Positions 38,759 through 47,397 of a DNA stretch of 64,000 bases are shown here, piece by piece (position 1 is the stretch's first letter; every line of letters starts with the position of its first letter). The notes beneath the pieces are model-generated. The model was not told where the DNA came from and searched no databases. It saw only the letters and a list, made by a program, of their open reading frames with translations. The translations under genes and the position numbers were made by a program. The DNA comes from an uncultured Coriobacteriaceae bacterium (GTDB taxonomy: Bacteria; Actinomycetota; Coriobacteriia; Coriobacteriales; Atopobiaceae): positions 1-64,000 of the forward strand of contig CADCHF010000009.1 in assembly GCA_902801175.1 (NCBI GenBank), given 5' to 3'.

Positions 38759-41218
38759 ATGCGTGTCTCATATGAATGGCTCAAGAGCATGGTGGACGTT
38801 CCCACCGATCCCCAGGACCTTGTGGCCGAGTTTGTTCGCACCGGTACCGAGGTCGAGGCCGTGGATCGCATGGGCGCCGACTTTGACCATGTCGTGACCG
38901 GCCAGGTTGTTTCCAAGGAGCCGCACCCCGACTCCGATCACATGTGGAAGCTCGCTGTCTCCGTGGGCAACAAGAACGTTGACAAGGACGGCAACCCCAC
39001 CCCACTGCAGATCGTTTGCGGCGCTCAGAACTTTGAGCAGGGCGACCACATTGTGGTGGCCATGATCGGTGCGGTGCTGCCCGGCGGGTTTGAGATCAAG
39101 AAGAGCAAGCTTCGCGGCGTCGAGTCCTGCGGCATGTGCTGCTCCTGGCGCGAGCTGGGTCTCTCCGATGACCACTCGGGCATCATCGTGCTGCCCGCCG
39201 ATGCCCCGCTGGGCATGGACTTTGCCGACTATCAGGGGCTTTCCGACACAGTCATCGACTGCGAGATGACCCCCAACCGCCCGGACTGCCTCTCCATGAT
39301 GGGCGTGGCCGTTGAGGTCTCGGCCATGCTCGACGAGGACACCCACATCGAGCTGCCGAGCATCCAGAAGGAGGAGGGCCCCAACGCCGCCGACCTTGTG
39401 GACGTTGCCATCGAGGACCCGGAGCTCTGCCCGCGCTACACTGCCCGCGTGGTGCGCGACGTCAAGATTGGCCCCAGCCCCGAGTGGCTGGCCAACCGCG
39501 TGCGTGCTGCCGGCGCCCGTCCCATCAACAACGTGGTGGACGTGACCAACTACGTCATGTTCCTCACTGGCCAGCCGCTGCATGCCTTTGACCTGGGCAA
39601 GCTCAGCGAGCGCGACGGCAAGCGCCACATCGTGGTGCGCACGGCACGTGAGGGTGAGATGCTCACCACACTGGACGGCCAGGAGCGCAAGCTCACGACC
39701 GAGAACCTGCTCATTACCGACGACGGCGAGACCCCTGTGGCCCTGGCTGGCGTCATGGGTGGCCTTGACTCCGAGATCACCGACGAGACTGTGGACGTCC
39801 TGCTCGAGAGCGCGGCCTTCGCAAGCGGCAACATCTCCCGTACGAGCCGCGTGCTCGACCTCATGAGCGAGGCCTCCATCCGCTACGAGCGTGTGGTGGA
39901 CGCCAACGGCTGCGCCAACGTGAGCAACATCGCTGCGGCCCTGTTCGAGAGCTGCTGCGGCGCAATCGTGTGCCCGGGTATCGTGGATGCCTATCCTGCG
40001 GTGGCCGAGGCTCCCAAGATGAGCTTCCGTCCGGCTCGCGCACGTCTTATTGGTGGTGCTCCCATCGAGGACGACTTCATGGCCAAGCGTCTCGAGCGTC
40101 TTGGTTGCACTGTCGAGCGCACGAGCGAGGACTCCTGGGACGTAACCGCTCCCACCAACCGTCCCGACCTCACCCGCGAGATCGATCTCATCGAGGAGGT
40201 CGTGCGCCTGTACGGCGAGGGTGACATTGAGCCCACGCTGCCTGCTGCCAAGAACCATGCTGGTGGTCTCACGCCCGAGCAGATGCGCCTGCGCACCATT
40301 GGCCAGACCCTGCGTGCCGCCGGCCTCTCCGAGACCAGCACCTACTGCTTCGCCGACCCGCGTGACCTTGAGCGTCTTGGCATGCCGGACGAGGGCAAGG
40401 GCGTCCCGGTGAAGATCATTCGCCCGCTGGTTGCCGACCAGTCCGAGATGCGCCGCGACCTGATTCCGGGGCTTCTCCGCGCCGTTGCCTACAACAAGGA
40501 CCACGGTGTGGCCAACGTGCACCTCTACGAGATTGGCCGTCTGCTCTTTGGCCGCGAGAACAAGAGCCTGCCCAAGGAGCCCACGTATGTGGCCGGCGTG
40601 CTCTCGGGCAGCTGGGATGACGACGCATGGAACGCCAAGTACCCCAAGCATGACTTCTTTGACGCCAAGGGCATCGTGGAGGAGCTGCTGCGCACCCTGC
40701 GCATCACCAAGGTCAAGTACAAGCCCGCTGACCCCGAGAAGTACGGCTGGCTGCAGCCTGGCCTGGGTGCCGAGGTTATTGCCCAGAACCGCACGCTCGG
40801 CTGGATTGGCAACATTCACCCCACCTCGCTCAAGAACTTTGGCGTGAGCGATGCCGTGGTGGCCTTTGAGCTGTCGGTTGACGTGCTGCAGGCGCTGGCT
40901 CAGAAGCAGCTGCCCTACCAGGACGTTCCCACGCTGCCGGGTGTGGACGTGGACCTTGCCATTGTGGTCGACGAGTCGGTGACCTATGAGATGCTCGTCC
41001 AGCGCATTACCAGCGCTGGCGGCAAGCTGCTCAAGGACGTGCGCCTGTTTGACGTGTACCGTGACCCGGTGCGCGTTGGTGCTGGCAAGAAGTCCATGGC
41101 CTTCTCGCTCACCTATCGTGCCGACGATCACACGCTCACTTCCGCCGAGGTCGAGAAGGCGCACGCGCGCCTGGTGACCAAGGTCATGAAGAGCACGGGC
41201 GGCGAGGTTAGGTCGTAA
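38759..41218 (+). CDS. pheT: Phenylalanine-tRNA ligase beta subunit
   Basis: An 819-aa PheT of normal length, with an N-terminal tRNA-binding (EMAP-like) domain around residues 40-155 (VVTGQVVSKEPHPDSDHMWKLAV), the B3/B4 editing domain (about 210-390, RPINNVVDVTNYVM), B5 (about 410-480) and a C-terminal ferredoxin-like anticodon domain ending KVMKSTGGEVRS. It supplies editing and tRNA binding for PheS. It starts 42 nt after pheS in one transcript. A T-rich terminator is found 220 nt downstream. Confidence 0.97.
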   Translation: MRVSYEWLKSMVDVPTDPQDLVAEFVRTGTEVEAVDRMGADFDHVVTGQVVSKEPHPDSDHMWKLAVSVGNKNVDKDGNPTPLQIVCGAQNFEQGDHIVVAMIGAVLPGGFEIKKSKLRGVESCGMCCSWRELGLSDDHSGIIVLPADAPLGMDFADYQGLSDTVIDCEMTPNRPDCLSMMGVAVEVSAMLDEDTHIELPSIQKEEGPNAADLVDVAIEDPELCPRYTARVVRDVKIGPSPEWLANRVRAAGARPINNVVDVTNYVMFLTGQPLHAFDLGKLSERDGKRHIVVRTAREGEMLTTLDGQERKLTTENLLITDDGETPVALAGVMGGLDSEITDETVDVLLESAAFASGNISRTSRVLDLMSEASIRYERVVDANGCANVSNIAAALFESCCGAIVCPGIVDAYPAVAEAPKMSFRPARARLIGGAPIEDDFMAKRLERLGCTVERTSEDSWDVTAPTNRPDLTREIDLIEEVVRLYGEGDIEPTLPAAKNHAGGLTPEQMRLRTIGQTLRAAGLSETSTYCFADPRDLERLGMPDEGKGVPVKIIRPLVADQSEMRRDLIPGLLRAVAYNKDHGVANVHLYEIGRLLFGRENKSLPKEPTYVAGVLSGSWDDDAWNAKYPKHDFFDAKGIVEELLRTLRITKVKYKPADPEKYGWLQPGLGAEVIAQNRTLGWIGNIHPTSLKNFGVSDAVVAFELSVDVLQALAQKQLPYQDVPTLPGVDVDLAIVVDESVTYEMLVQRITSAGGKLLKDVRLFDVYRDPVRVGAGKKSMAFSLTYRADDHTLTSAEVEKAHARLVTKVMKSTGGEVRS

Positions 41219-41278
41219 GGCTGCTGGTTGTGACTTTGACTTGCTCGGGGCGTGCTCCGGGGTCTTGCTAACCTGACC

Positions 41279-41343
41279 GGCTGGGCGAGGATCCTTCCTG
41301 TCTCGCTCAGCCGCGTTGCGAAGTCGCTCGACAGGAAGGATCC
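41279..41343. repeat. Interleaved inverted repeats downstream of pheT
   Basis: GGATCCTTCCTGTC (41289-41302) is perfectly complementary to 41330-41343. The same left arm is enclosed by a second, nearly perfect pair, GGCTGGGCGA (41279-41288) with TCGCTCAGCC (41303-41312). The two foldings are mutually exclusive or would form a pseudoknot. Confidence 0.6.
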
Positions 41344-41435
41344 CCGCCGGCCTGCTCGAGCTTCGCCGAGGGCGGGGCGGCCTGGGGCGGACTCGGGGCA
41401 GCAGCTTACACCGGGAAAGACGAGAGAAATAGGTT

Positions 41436-41466
41436 GCGCCGGAGCTTTGAGCTCCGGCGCTTTTTT
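41436..41466 (+). terminator. Rho-independent terminator for pheST
   Basis: A perfect 10-bp stem (GCGCCGGAGC and complement) with loop TTTGA and six T residues. The strongest terminator in the window, 218 nt beyond the pheT stop. Confidence 0.92.
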
Positions 41467-42115
41467 GGTGTATCTAGTATGGCAGGCCAAACAAGTAATA
41501 GTCCCGAGCGGGTTACGTTTAGATGCAGACAGTCGATGCCATAGCCATAACGTCGTAGTCGCAGTTATTGGGTTGGATCGACTCCTTCCGCTAACCCTTC
41601 TTGTGCTCGCGAAACAATTTACTATGTTTCATACAGGTATTATGGTTTCATCCGTCCAACAAAGGTGCAGCAGTGTTCTGGGTGATAGCCAATGTAAATC
41701 GCGGTCGCGGATGACAGGCGGTCGATGGCCTCTTCGGAGTGCTATAGGTGTGTCACCATACGATATCTTTGAATCTCAGGTGGCTTGTGCGCTCGCGGCG
41801 TAGAGACTTTCCCGTTCTTGCGTAAAAAAGTTCCGTACTCCTCAACTTGTTTCAGGCAAAATCTTATCAGTTTTGATGTACTGACACAGCTGCTTCTAAA
41901 TCAATTAATTAACTATTTAAATAGGTGCATTTTGCTATTAGAAAAAGAACGCTGAACGTGATAAATTAATGCGGTAAGCTAGAAGTAAGAATATCTAAGG
42001 TGATGCTTCAAAACGTAGGTTTCCAGATGGACTTACATGTACTTTTTAATATTGTTATTTTACTATAATTATTGAAGAGTAGTATAAGAGGTAATAGCGA
42101 GAGGATTATAACAAG
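41467..42115. other. AT-rich intergenic region before the surface protein gene
   Basis: About 650 nt. GC content falls sharply toward the right, with runs such as ATCAATTAATTAACTATTT near 41900. No ribosome-binding site or family resemblance supports any open frame; a 183-codon frame (41252-41803) spans the pheST terminator and is rejected. The long 5' region may hold regulatory elements for the surface protein or mark a junction of acquired DNA. Confidence 0.5.
42064..42069 (+). promoter_or_regulatory. Candidate -10 of the surface protein gene
   Basis: A consensus TATAAT 47 nt before the ATG. The matching -35 (CTTTTT near 42042) is poor, but the surrounding AT-richness makes random matches likely too. 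Confidence 0.4.
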
Positions 42116-45100
42116 ATGCTAACAAGGAATTCTAAACATATCTTTTGGTTGCTCCCTTCGGTTATCCTCTCTTTGATTCTATCTACAGTTTCAGCTCAAG
42201 CTGCAACTGTAGATAATGATGTGTTAGCTGCGGATCCTCATGACGCCATTACATCTACAAGCGCATTGGACAACTCGGTTGCTTCTGGTGTGTGGGGTAC
42301 TTGCAACTGGGCAATTGACGAAAACGGAATGCTTCTCATATATCCTGGAGAAGGGGATGGAACTCCGAGTTGGCTTGAACACAAAGAGGAAATAGTTAGC
42401 GCATCCTTCATTGAATCAGCCAATACAAAGGTAGTACTTCCCGTTGATTCCTCTGGTCTATTCTATGAATGTGGGAATCTGATTGATGTTGATTTCTCTG
42501 GAGCTGATTTCAGTCGTGTGCAGTCCCTCTCTAAATGTTTCGCTAAGACTGCAGTTGACTATACTGTTTTTAAGGACGTCGATACATCGCATGTCACGGA
42601 TATGTCCTTTTTGTTTACACAATGTACGGGATTATCTTCTGTTGATTTATCAAAAATAGATATGTCAGAGGTGGTGAATCTCTATAGAGCGTTTGCAGGC
42701 AGCTCAGTTACAAGCGTCGAATGCTCTAAATCTATCACCATTCATGCTAATTGTGAATCTATTCTGTGGCGCTGCGATCAGCTTAAAAGCGTTAACCTTA
42801 GCTTGATAACAATAGCACGAAACCCAGAGAGTAGTAACAGCGACTGCGTCCTTTACGGACTGGTCGAAGGCTGCCCCATATTGAGCAGCGTAAAACTTCC
42901 ACGTGTTGAACAAGGATTTGATGGGATTAATCTGAGTTATTGTTTCAATCGATGCTATGAGCTTTCTAATATTGATTTGTCTGGTCTAAGCATTGCTGGT
43001 AAAGCTAACCTTTATATGCAGAGTGCATTTGCAAACTGTACATCACTTGTATCGATAGACCTAAGCCCGTTATCTAACGCATCGCTTAGAATAGCCAGTG
43101 AATTGTTCTCTTACTGCTCTTCACTAGAGTCTGTAGACTTTACGCCTCTTGATACGTCTTTAACACTATCTATGTATAGAGTTTTCTACAACTGTTCGTC
43201 TCTTAAAAGAGTAGATTTCTCCAATTTAGATACTACGAGTATCGATTATACTATTTCCCCTAAGATACAACCAGGTTGGGGTGATCTTTTTACTGGCTGT
43301 AATGTGCTTGAAGAAGTTAGACTTAGTGGAAAAATCAACTTTAACAATGTTGAATCTTCATACTTACCTTCTACAGAAATCAATGGTCATACAGATTGGT
43401 ATTCCGAGCAAGATGCAAAATGGTACACGTCTAAGCAGATTGCTGAAGAGCGTTGGAATGTTTCGGATACATATAGAAAGGTTGCAACAAAGAAAAATAT
43501 AGAAGAGTGTGTAATCAATCTATCATCTTCCTCCTATGTATATGACGGCACGCAGAAGACACCGGCCGTTACGGTCAAGGATGGCTACACCACTCTCTCC
43601 GAGAATACGCACTACACCGTTAACTGGCCCAGTGGGCGAACGAATTCCGGGACCTACACATTGACCGTCACTGGTAAGGACAGTTACGCTGGCACGAAGT
43701 CGGTGTCTTTTACAATCAGCCCAAAGCCTCTCTCATCCTGCACGATGACTCTCTCTCCGTCGAGCTACACATACGACGGCAAGCAGAAGAATCCGACGAT
43801 AACCGTTAAGGACGGGAACAAGACGCTCGCAGGTGGAACAGACTACGCTGTTACCACGACTCCGAGCGGCAGGACGAACGCGGGCACCTACACCTATGTG
43901 GTGACCGGGAAGAACAACTACACTGGTACTAAGTCGGCGTCGTTCACGATTGTGGCAGCAAAGAATCTGACTTGGGATGACCTGCATCTCTCGTTCGGGA
44001 ACCACTGGAACTACTATGGCTATCCTAATCCCTACTACATCAGCATAGATGCCTTCTACATGGTTTGGGGCAAGGTGCAGGCTGAATGGATGTACAAATA
44101 TCATGGTGGAGGTGAATGGGGTGGCAATTGCTTTGGGATGAGCGCCACATCGTGCCTGATGGCCATTCAAGATTCTCGAGTCAGGCCAGGCAAGTTCAGA
44201 GAATCGGCAACGAAACCAAGCCAGCTGTCAGTCGCCGATAGAAATAGCGATACATCGAGGACTCTTACACAGTACATTGAGGCACTGCAAGTCTCTCAGT
44301 GGGCTGATGAGTTTAGCAGAGCTGAGGACACGAACTATGGAAATCTCGATGGCTTGTGTACGGCTGTCCTTGACGGTAAAAAATACGGGAAACCGGTTAT
44401 TGTCAGCATATTTGGACTTGGCTCAAACGGAAAGTTGAGCGGGCATGCGATTCTTGCGTATGATGTCCAAACTGTTAGTAAAACTGAAAAGCGAGTACTC
44501 GTATACGATCCGAACTATAGCAGCGTCACTCGCTACGTGAAGCTCTCGACGAATAGCTCTGGGAAGTGCACGGGATGGTACTACTACCTCAATGACATTT
44601 ATCACTGGGGTTCTGCGTATGCTGGATCTGCCATTACCTTCACACCGTGCTCGGTCCTTGAGGACGTTTGGGCAAATGGTGGCGGCAAGCACACAACGAA
44701 CATACTAATCTCAAATTCGCAACGGTTTGAAGTTACTGATGCTGAGGGAAAGCTCATCGCTAAGGTCGAGGCTGGTGAGCTAGTGTCGTCTGCAGACGGC
44801 GTAAGACAGCACATTGAGCTCGGTGTACTCGAGGACGGAAGTGCACCACTCTCCGACAATGTAACCCTGTATCTACCGAGCGATTCTGTATATGTGGTTA
44901 CTAGCTTTGACAGTTCGATTAACTCATTTGACGTCGGGTTGGCAAATGTAGAGCAGGCGGCTTCTGTGGTCACCGATGCGTCCGAGGTTACGTTTGCCGT
45001 GAATGATTCTGAAGAGGTTAACCTCGTCGATGTGTCTGCAGGTAATGGTGAGAGCTACTCCATATCTCTTACATCCGAGCTGGAGAGCGCTGTGGGCCAG

Positions 45101-46627
45101 GAATCCATCGAGCTGTCTGGTATGGGCAACGGTGGAAGGACATCCATCGGTACGATGTCCGGAAGGTGCGTTATCGTTAATGGCCGAACGGCGACGATGA
45201 CGATCAACGGTGAGGCAGTAGATATTGGCGGTCGCATTAGCATCGAAGCTGGTGATGTCGCACTCGAGTACACGGGATGCGACTATAGCGGCAAAGTCCA
45301 CGAGCCGAAAGTGACTGTGACTCACAATGGTGCCCCGCTAGAAGAGGAGCGCGACTACGTCGTTAAGTACTCCAACAATATTGATCCAGGTACGGCGACT
45401 GCATCCATTTATGGTATTGGTGACTACGATGGGAGGGTCGAACTGACCTTCACTATCGCTCAGGCCTTCCAAACCATCACTGCCTCTGACAAGACAGTCG
45501 CTGTGGGCAAGACCGTCGGCCTCGGTGCCAGGACCTCCGGTGACGGCAAGCTCACGTACAAGTCCTCCGACCCCTCTGTTGCAACCGTCGACGCGAGTGG
45601 TACGGTTGCCGGGGTCAAGGCCGGCAAGGCGACAATCACCGTAACGGCCGCCGAGACCACCAACTACAAGGAGGCCACCAAGGCGGTCACCGTTACAGTG
45701 ACGGCTCCTTCGGCATCCTGGAAGCGCCTGGCTGGCAACGGCCGCTATGACACAATGGCTGCAATTGTGAATGAGGGCTGGTCCGGAAAGACTGGCGGTA
45801 CGGTCGTGGTGGCCACGGGCGAGGGTTTCAAGGACGCACTTGCGGCGGCGGGTCTCGCCGGGCTCGACGGGGCGCCGGTGGTGCTCACGGCGAGCAAGTC
45901 GCTCTCGGGGCAGGCGAGGACGCTACTCAAGTCGCTGAGGCCGAAGAAAGTCTACGTCGCTGGCGGCACCTTCGCCGTATCAGATGATGTGCTAAGTGCC
46001 ATCGAGAGTGTCACCGGCGTGAAGCCCGACCGCGTATTCGGCGCCAACGGTTGCTCGACCTCCGCGGCGCTGGCGACCGCGGGCGAGGGTCGCTGGGGCG
46101 ACACGGCAATCATCGCCACGGACAGGTCGTTCAAGGACGCGCTCTCTGTGGCCCCGATTAGCTACGCTAAGCACTGGCCGATCCTGCTCGCTGGTGGTGG
46201 CAAGGGCCTCAACAAGGACGTCCTTGCTGCGCTCAAGGCCTGCAAGATCAAGTACGCGTACATCGTGGGTGGCACATCGGCCGTCACCCCGGCCGTCGAA
46301 AAGGCACTAAAGGACAACGGCATCACTCTTAAGGGCCGTCTCGCGGGCGACAACGGCGTAATGACGAGCCGGGCAATCGCCGACTTTGCGCTGGAGAACG
46401 GGCTCTCGGTGGCCAACATGGCCTACGCTACCAGCCAGGACTTTCCTGACGCGCTCGCCGGTGCGGCGCTCTGTGGCAGGAACAAGTCCGTTCTGTTGCT
46501 CTGTGACGACAGAGCTTCGGGCAACCTCGTCTTCTCCACGCAGAACAAGGCCGGAATCGAACAGGGTTACGTGTTTGGAGGCAAGCTAGCGTTCAGCGAC
46601 GAGCTTATGGCGAGACTGCCAGAGTAG
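42116..46627 (+). CDS. Mosaic cell-surface protein: BspA-like repeats, papain-like domain, CWB2 anchors
   Basis: A 1503-aa exported protein. Residues 1-30 are a signal peptide ending SAQAA. About 85-440 hold BspA/DUF285-type repeats with recurrent 'LSYCFNRCYELSNIDLSGL' units. About 466-618 hold two MBG-like beta repeats (SSYVYDGTQKTP..., SSYTYDGKQKNP...). About 620-860 resemble a papain-like peptidase: C672 in GGNCFGMS, H777 in SGHAILAYDV, D798 in YDPNY. A beta-rich region with a third MBG-like unit and a Big_2 Ig-like domain (about 1117-1198) leads to three CWB2 cell-wall-binding repeats (1202-1503). It probably sits non-covalently on the wall. The first 1.4 kb is strikingly AT-rich, then GC rises toward the CWB2 end, suggesting assembly from different sources. 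Peptidase activity is inferred. Confidence 0.85.
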   Translation: MLTRNSKHIFWLLPSVILSLILSTVSAQAATVDNDVLAADPHDAITSTSALDNSVASGVWGTCNWAIDENGMLLIYPGEGDGTPSWLEHKEEIVSASFIESANTKVVLPVDSSGLFYECGNLIDVDFSGADFSRVQSLSKCFAKTAVDYTVFKDVDTSHVTDMSFLFTQCTGLSSVDLSKIDMSEVVNLYRAFAGSSVTSVECSKSITIHANCESILWRCDQLKSVNLSLITIARNPESSNSDCVLYGLVEGCPILSSVKLPRVEQGFDGINLSYCFNRCYELSNIDLSGLSIAGKANLYMQSAFANCTSLVSIDLSPLSNASLRIASELFSYCSSLESVDFTPLDTSLTLSMYRVFYNCSSLKRVDFSNLDTTSIDYTISPKIQPGWGDLFTGCNVLEEVRLSGKINFNNVESSYLPSTEINGHTDWYSEQDAKWYTSKQIAEERWNVSDTYRKVATKKNIEECVINLSSSSYVYDGTQKTPAVTVKDGYTTLSENTHYTVNWPSGRTNSGTYTLTVTGKDSYAGTKSVSFTISPKPLSSCTMTLSPSSYTYDGKQKNPTITVKDGNKTLAGGTDYAVTTTPSGRTNAGTYTYVVTGKNNYTGTKSASFTIVAAKNLTWDDLHLSFGNHWNYYGYPNPYYISIDAFYMVWGKVQAEWMYKYHGGGEWGGNCFGMSATSCLMAIQDSRVRPGKFRESATKPSQLSVADRNSDTSRTLTQYIEALQVSQWADEFSRAEDTNYGNLDGLCTAVLDGKKYGKPVIVSIFGLGSNGKLSGHAILAYDVQTVSKTEKRVLVYDPNYSSVTRYVKLSTNSSGKCTGWYYYLNDIYHWGSAYAGSAITFTPCSVLEDVWANGGGKHTTNILISNSQRFEVTDAEGKLIAKVEAGELVSSADGVRQHIELGVLEDGSAPLSDNVTLYLPSDSVYVVTSFDSSINSFDVGLANVEQAASVVTDASEVTFAVNDSEEVNLVDVSAGNGESYSISLTSELESAVGQESIELSGMGNGGRTSIGTMSGRCVIVNGRTATMTINGEAVDIGGRISIEAGDVALEYTGCDYSGKVHEPKVTVTHNGAPLEEERDYVVKYSNNIDPGTATASIYGIGDYDGRVELTFTIAQAFQTITASDKTVAVGKTVGLGARTSGDGKLTYKSSDPSVATVDASGTVAGVKAGKATITVTAAETTNYKEATKAVTVTVTAPSASWKRLAGNGRYDTMAAIVNEGWSGKTGGTVVVATGEGFKDALAAAGLAGLDGAPVVLTASKSLSGQARTLLKSLRPKKVYVAGGTFAVSDDVLSAIESVTGVKPDRVFGANGCSTSAALATAGEGRWGDTAIIATDRSFKDALSVAPISYAKHWPILLAGGGKGLNKDVLAALKACKIKYAYIVGGTSAVTPAVEKALKDNGITLKGRLAGDNGVMTSRAIADFALENGLSVANMAYATSQDFPDALAGAALCGRNKSVLLLCDDRASGNLVFSTQNKAGIEQGYVFGGKLAFSDELMARLPE

Positions 46628-46681
46628 TGCCTTAGGCGTATGGATTAGCGCGCTTGGCGACTATCGATCACATTCGGAGAT

Positions 46682-46713
46682 CCCTCCCATCGGCCTTGCA
46701 TCCGACGGGAGGG
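46682..46713 (+). terminator. Hairpin after the surface protein gene
   Basis: A 12-bp stem with one A-C mismatch (CCCTCCCATCGG against CCGACGGGAGGG), 8-nt loop, 54 nt after the stop. No T tract. Confidence 0.65.
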
Positions 46714-46776
46714 GTCCTACAATACAGGGACCTCGTGCGCTTTCGTCGAGCAGCATGTTCGTCGTGGCCCGGTCAC

Positions 46777-46805
46777 TTGACATGCCCCAGTCCTTGCAGC
46801 ACAAT
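46777..46805 (+). promoter_or_regulatory. Sigma-70-type promoter of the marR-feoAB unit
   Basis: TTGACA (46777-46782), a 17-nt spacer and CACAAT (46800-46805), 39 nt before the marR ATG. A near-ideal housekeeping promoter. Confidence 0.75.
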
Positions 46806-46844
46806 TCCGTTGTTAGTCTTGGAAAACTTTTGCGAAAGCTTTGA

Positions 46845-47279
46845 ATGACCGAGCACACCAAACAGATTGCCGAAGAACTCACGCGTCTTCATTATGAGAA
46901 CCTGTGCGAGATCAACCGTCTTGGGTCGATGGTCTCTAACAGGGGCGAGGACGGCGTTGTGCTCTGCCTCTATGCTTCCGAGCGTGCTCTGCTCGCTGGC
47001 GAGCTTGGCGATCAGACGGGTCTCAGCACCGGGCGTATCGCAAACATCCTGCGACAGCTCGAGGCAAAGGGCCTGGTCAGGCGTCTACAGGACGAGCTCG
47101 ATCATCGACGTGTGCACGTGAGCCTTACCGAGCAGGGCAGGGAGTATGCATGCGGGCTCAAGGACTCGGCTGTTAGGGCATATGGCGAGCTGCTCGAAAG
47201 CCTGGGCACCAATGACGCAAGCGAGTTTTTGCGCATTGTCCGCAAGTGCATCAGCTCTGTTCGTGAAATCTCAAGCTAG
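46845..47279 (+). CDS. MarR-family transcriptional regulator
   Basis: A 144-aa winged-helix protein: recognition helix region ELGDQTGLSTGRIANILRQLEAKGLVRR, wing ELDHRRVHVSLTEQGREYA, flanked by helices for dimerisation. MarR proteins usually repress their own operon and respond to small ligands or metal/redox stress. It lies 118 nt before feoAB in the same direction, so an iron- or redox-linked role is inferred. The start at 46845 has only a weak ribosome-binding site (GCGAAAG). Confidence 0.88.
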   Translation: MTEHTKQIAEELTRLHYENLCEINRLGSMVSNRGEDGVVLCLYASERALLAGELGDQTGLSTGRIANILRQLEAKGLVRRLQDELDHRRVHVSLTEQGREYACGLKDSAVRAYGELLESLGTNDASEFLRIVRKCISSVREISS

Positions 47280-47315
47280 ATCGAAATCTTATTTTTTTGA
47301 GGTAAAGGCTTCTAG

Positions 47316-47367
47316 AAAAAGGTTCATTAAAAAGGTACAAGAAAAAGCTTCAGTAAAAAGGAAAGTA
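47316..47367 (+). repeat. 13-nt tandem repeat in the feoAB leader
   Basis: AAAAAG occurs exactly every 13 nt at 47316, 47329, 47342 and 47355 (units AAAAAGGTTCATT, AAAAAGGTACAAG, AAAAAGCTTCAGT, AAAAAGGAAAGTA). A fainter unit follows at 47368 (CAAAAGATTCTGA). The array fills the AT-rich gap between marR and the feoAB start. Confidence 0.75.
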
Positions 47368-47397
47368 CAAAAGATTCTGATAGAAGGTAACGACGAC

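Noticed and set aside
38768-41164. A 798-codon minus-strand open frame inside pheT
   Set aside because: pheT on the + strand matches its family along its whole length; the reverse frame is a codon-bias shadow.
41252-41803. A 183-codon + strand frame after pheT
   Set aside because: It runs through the pheST terminator and its T tract, lacks a ribosome-binding site and resembles nothing known.
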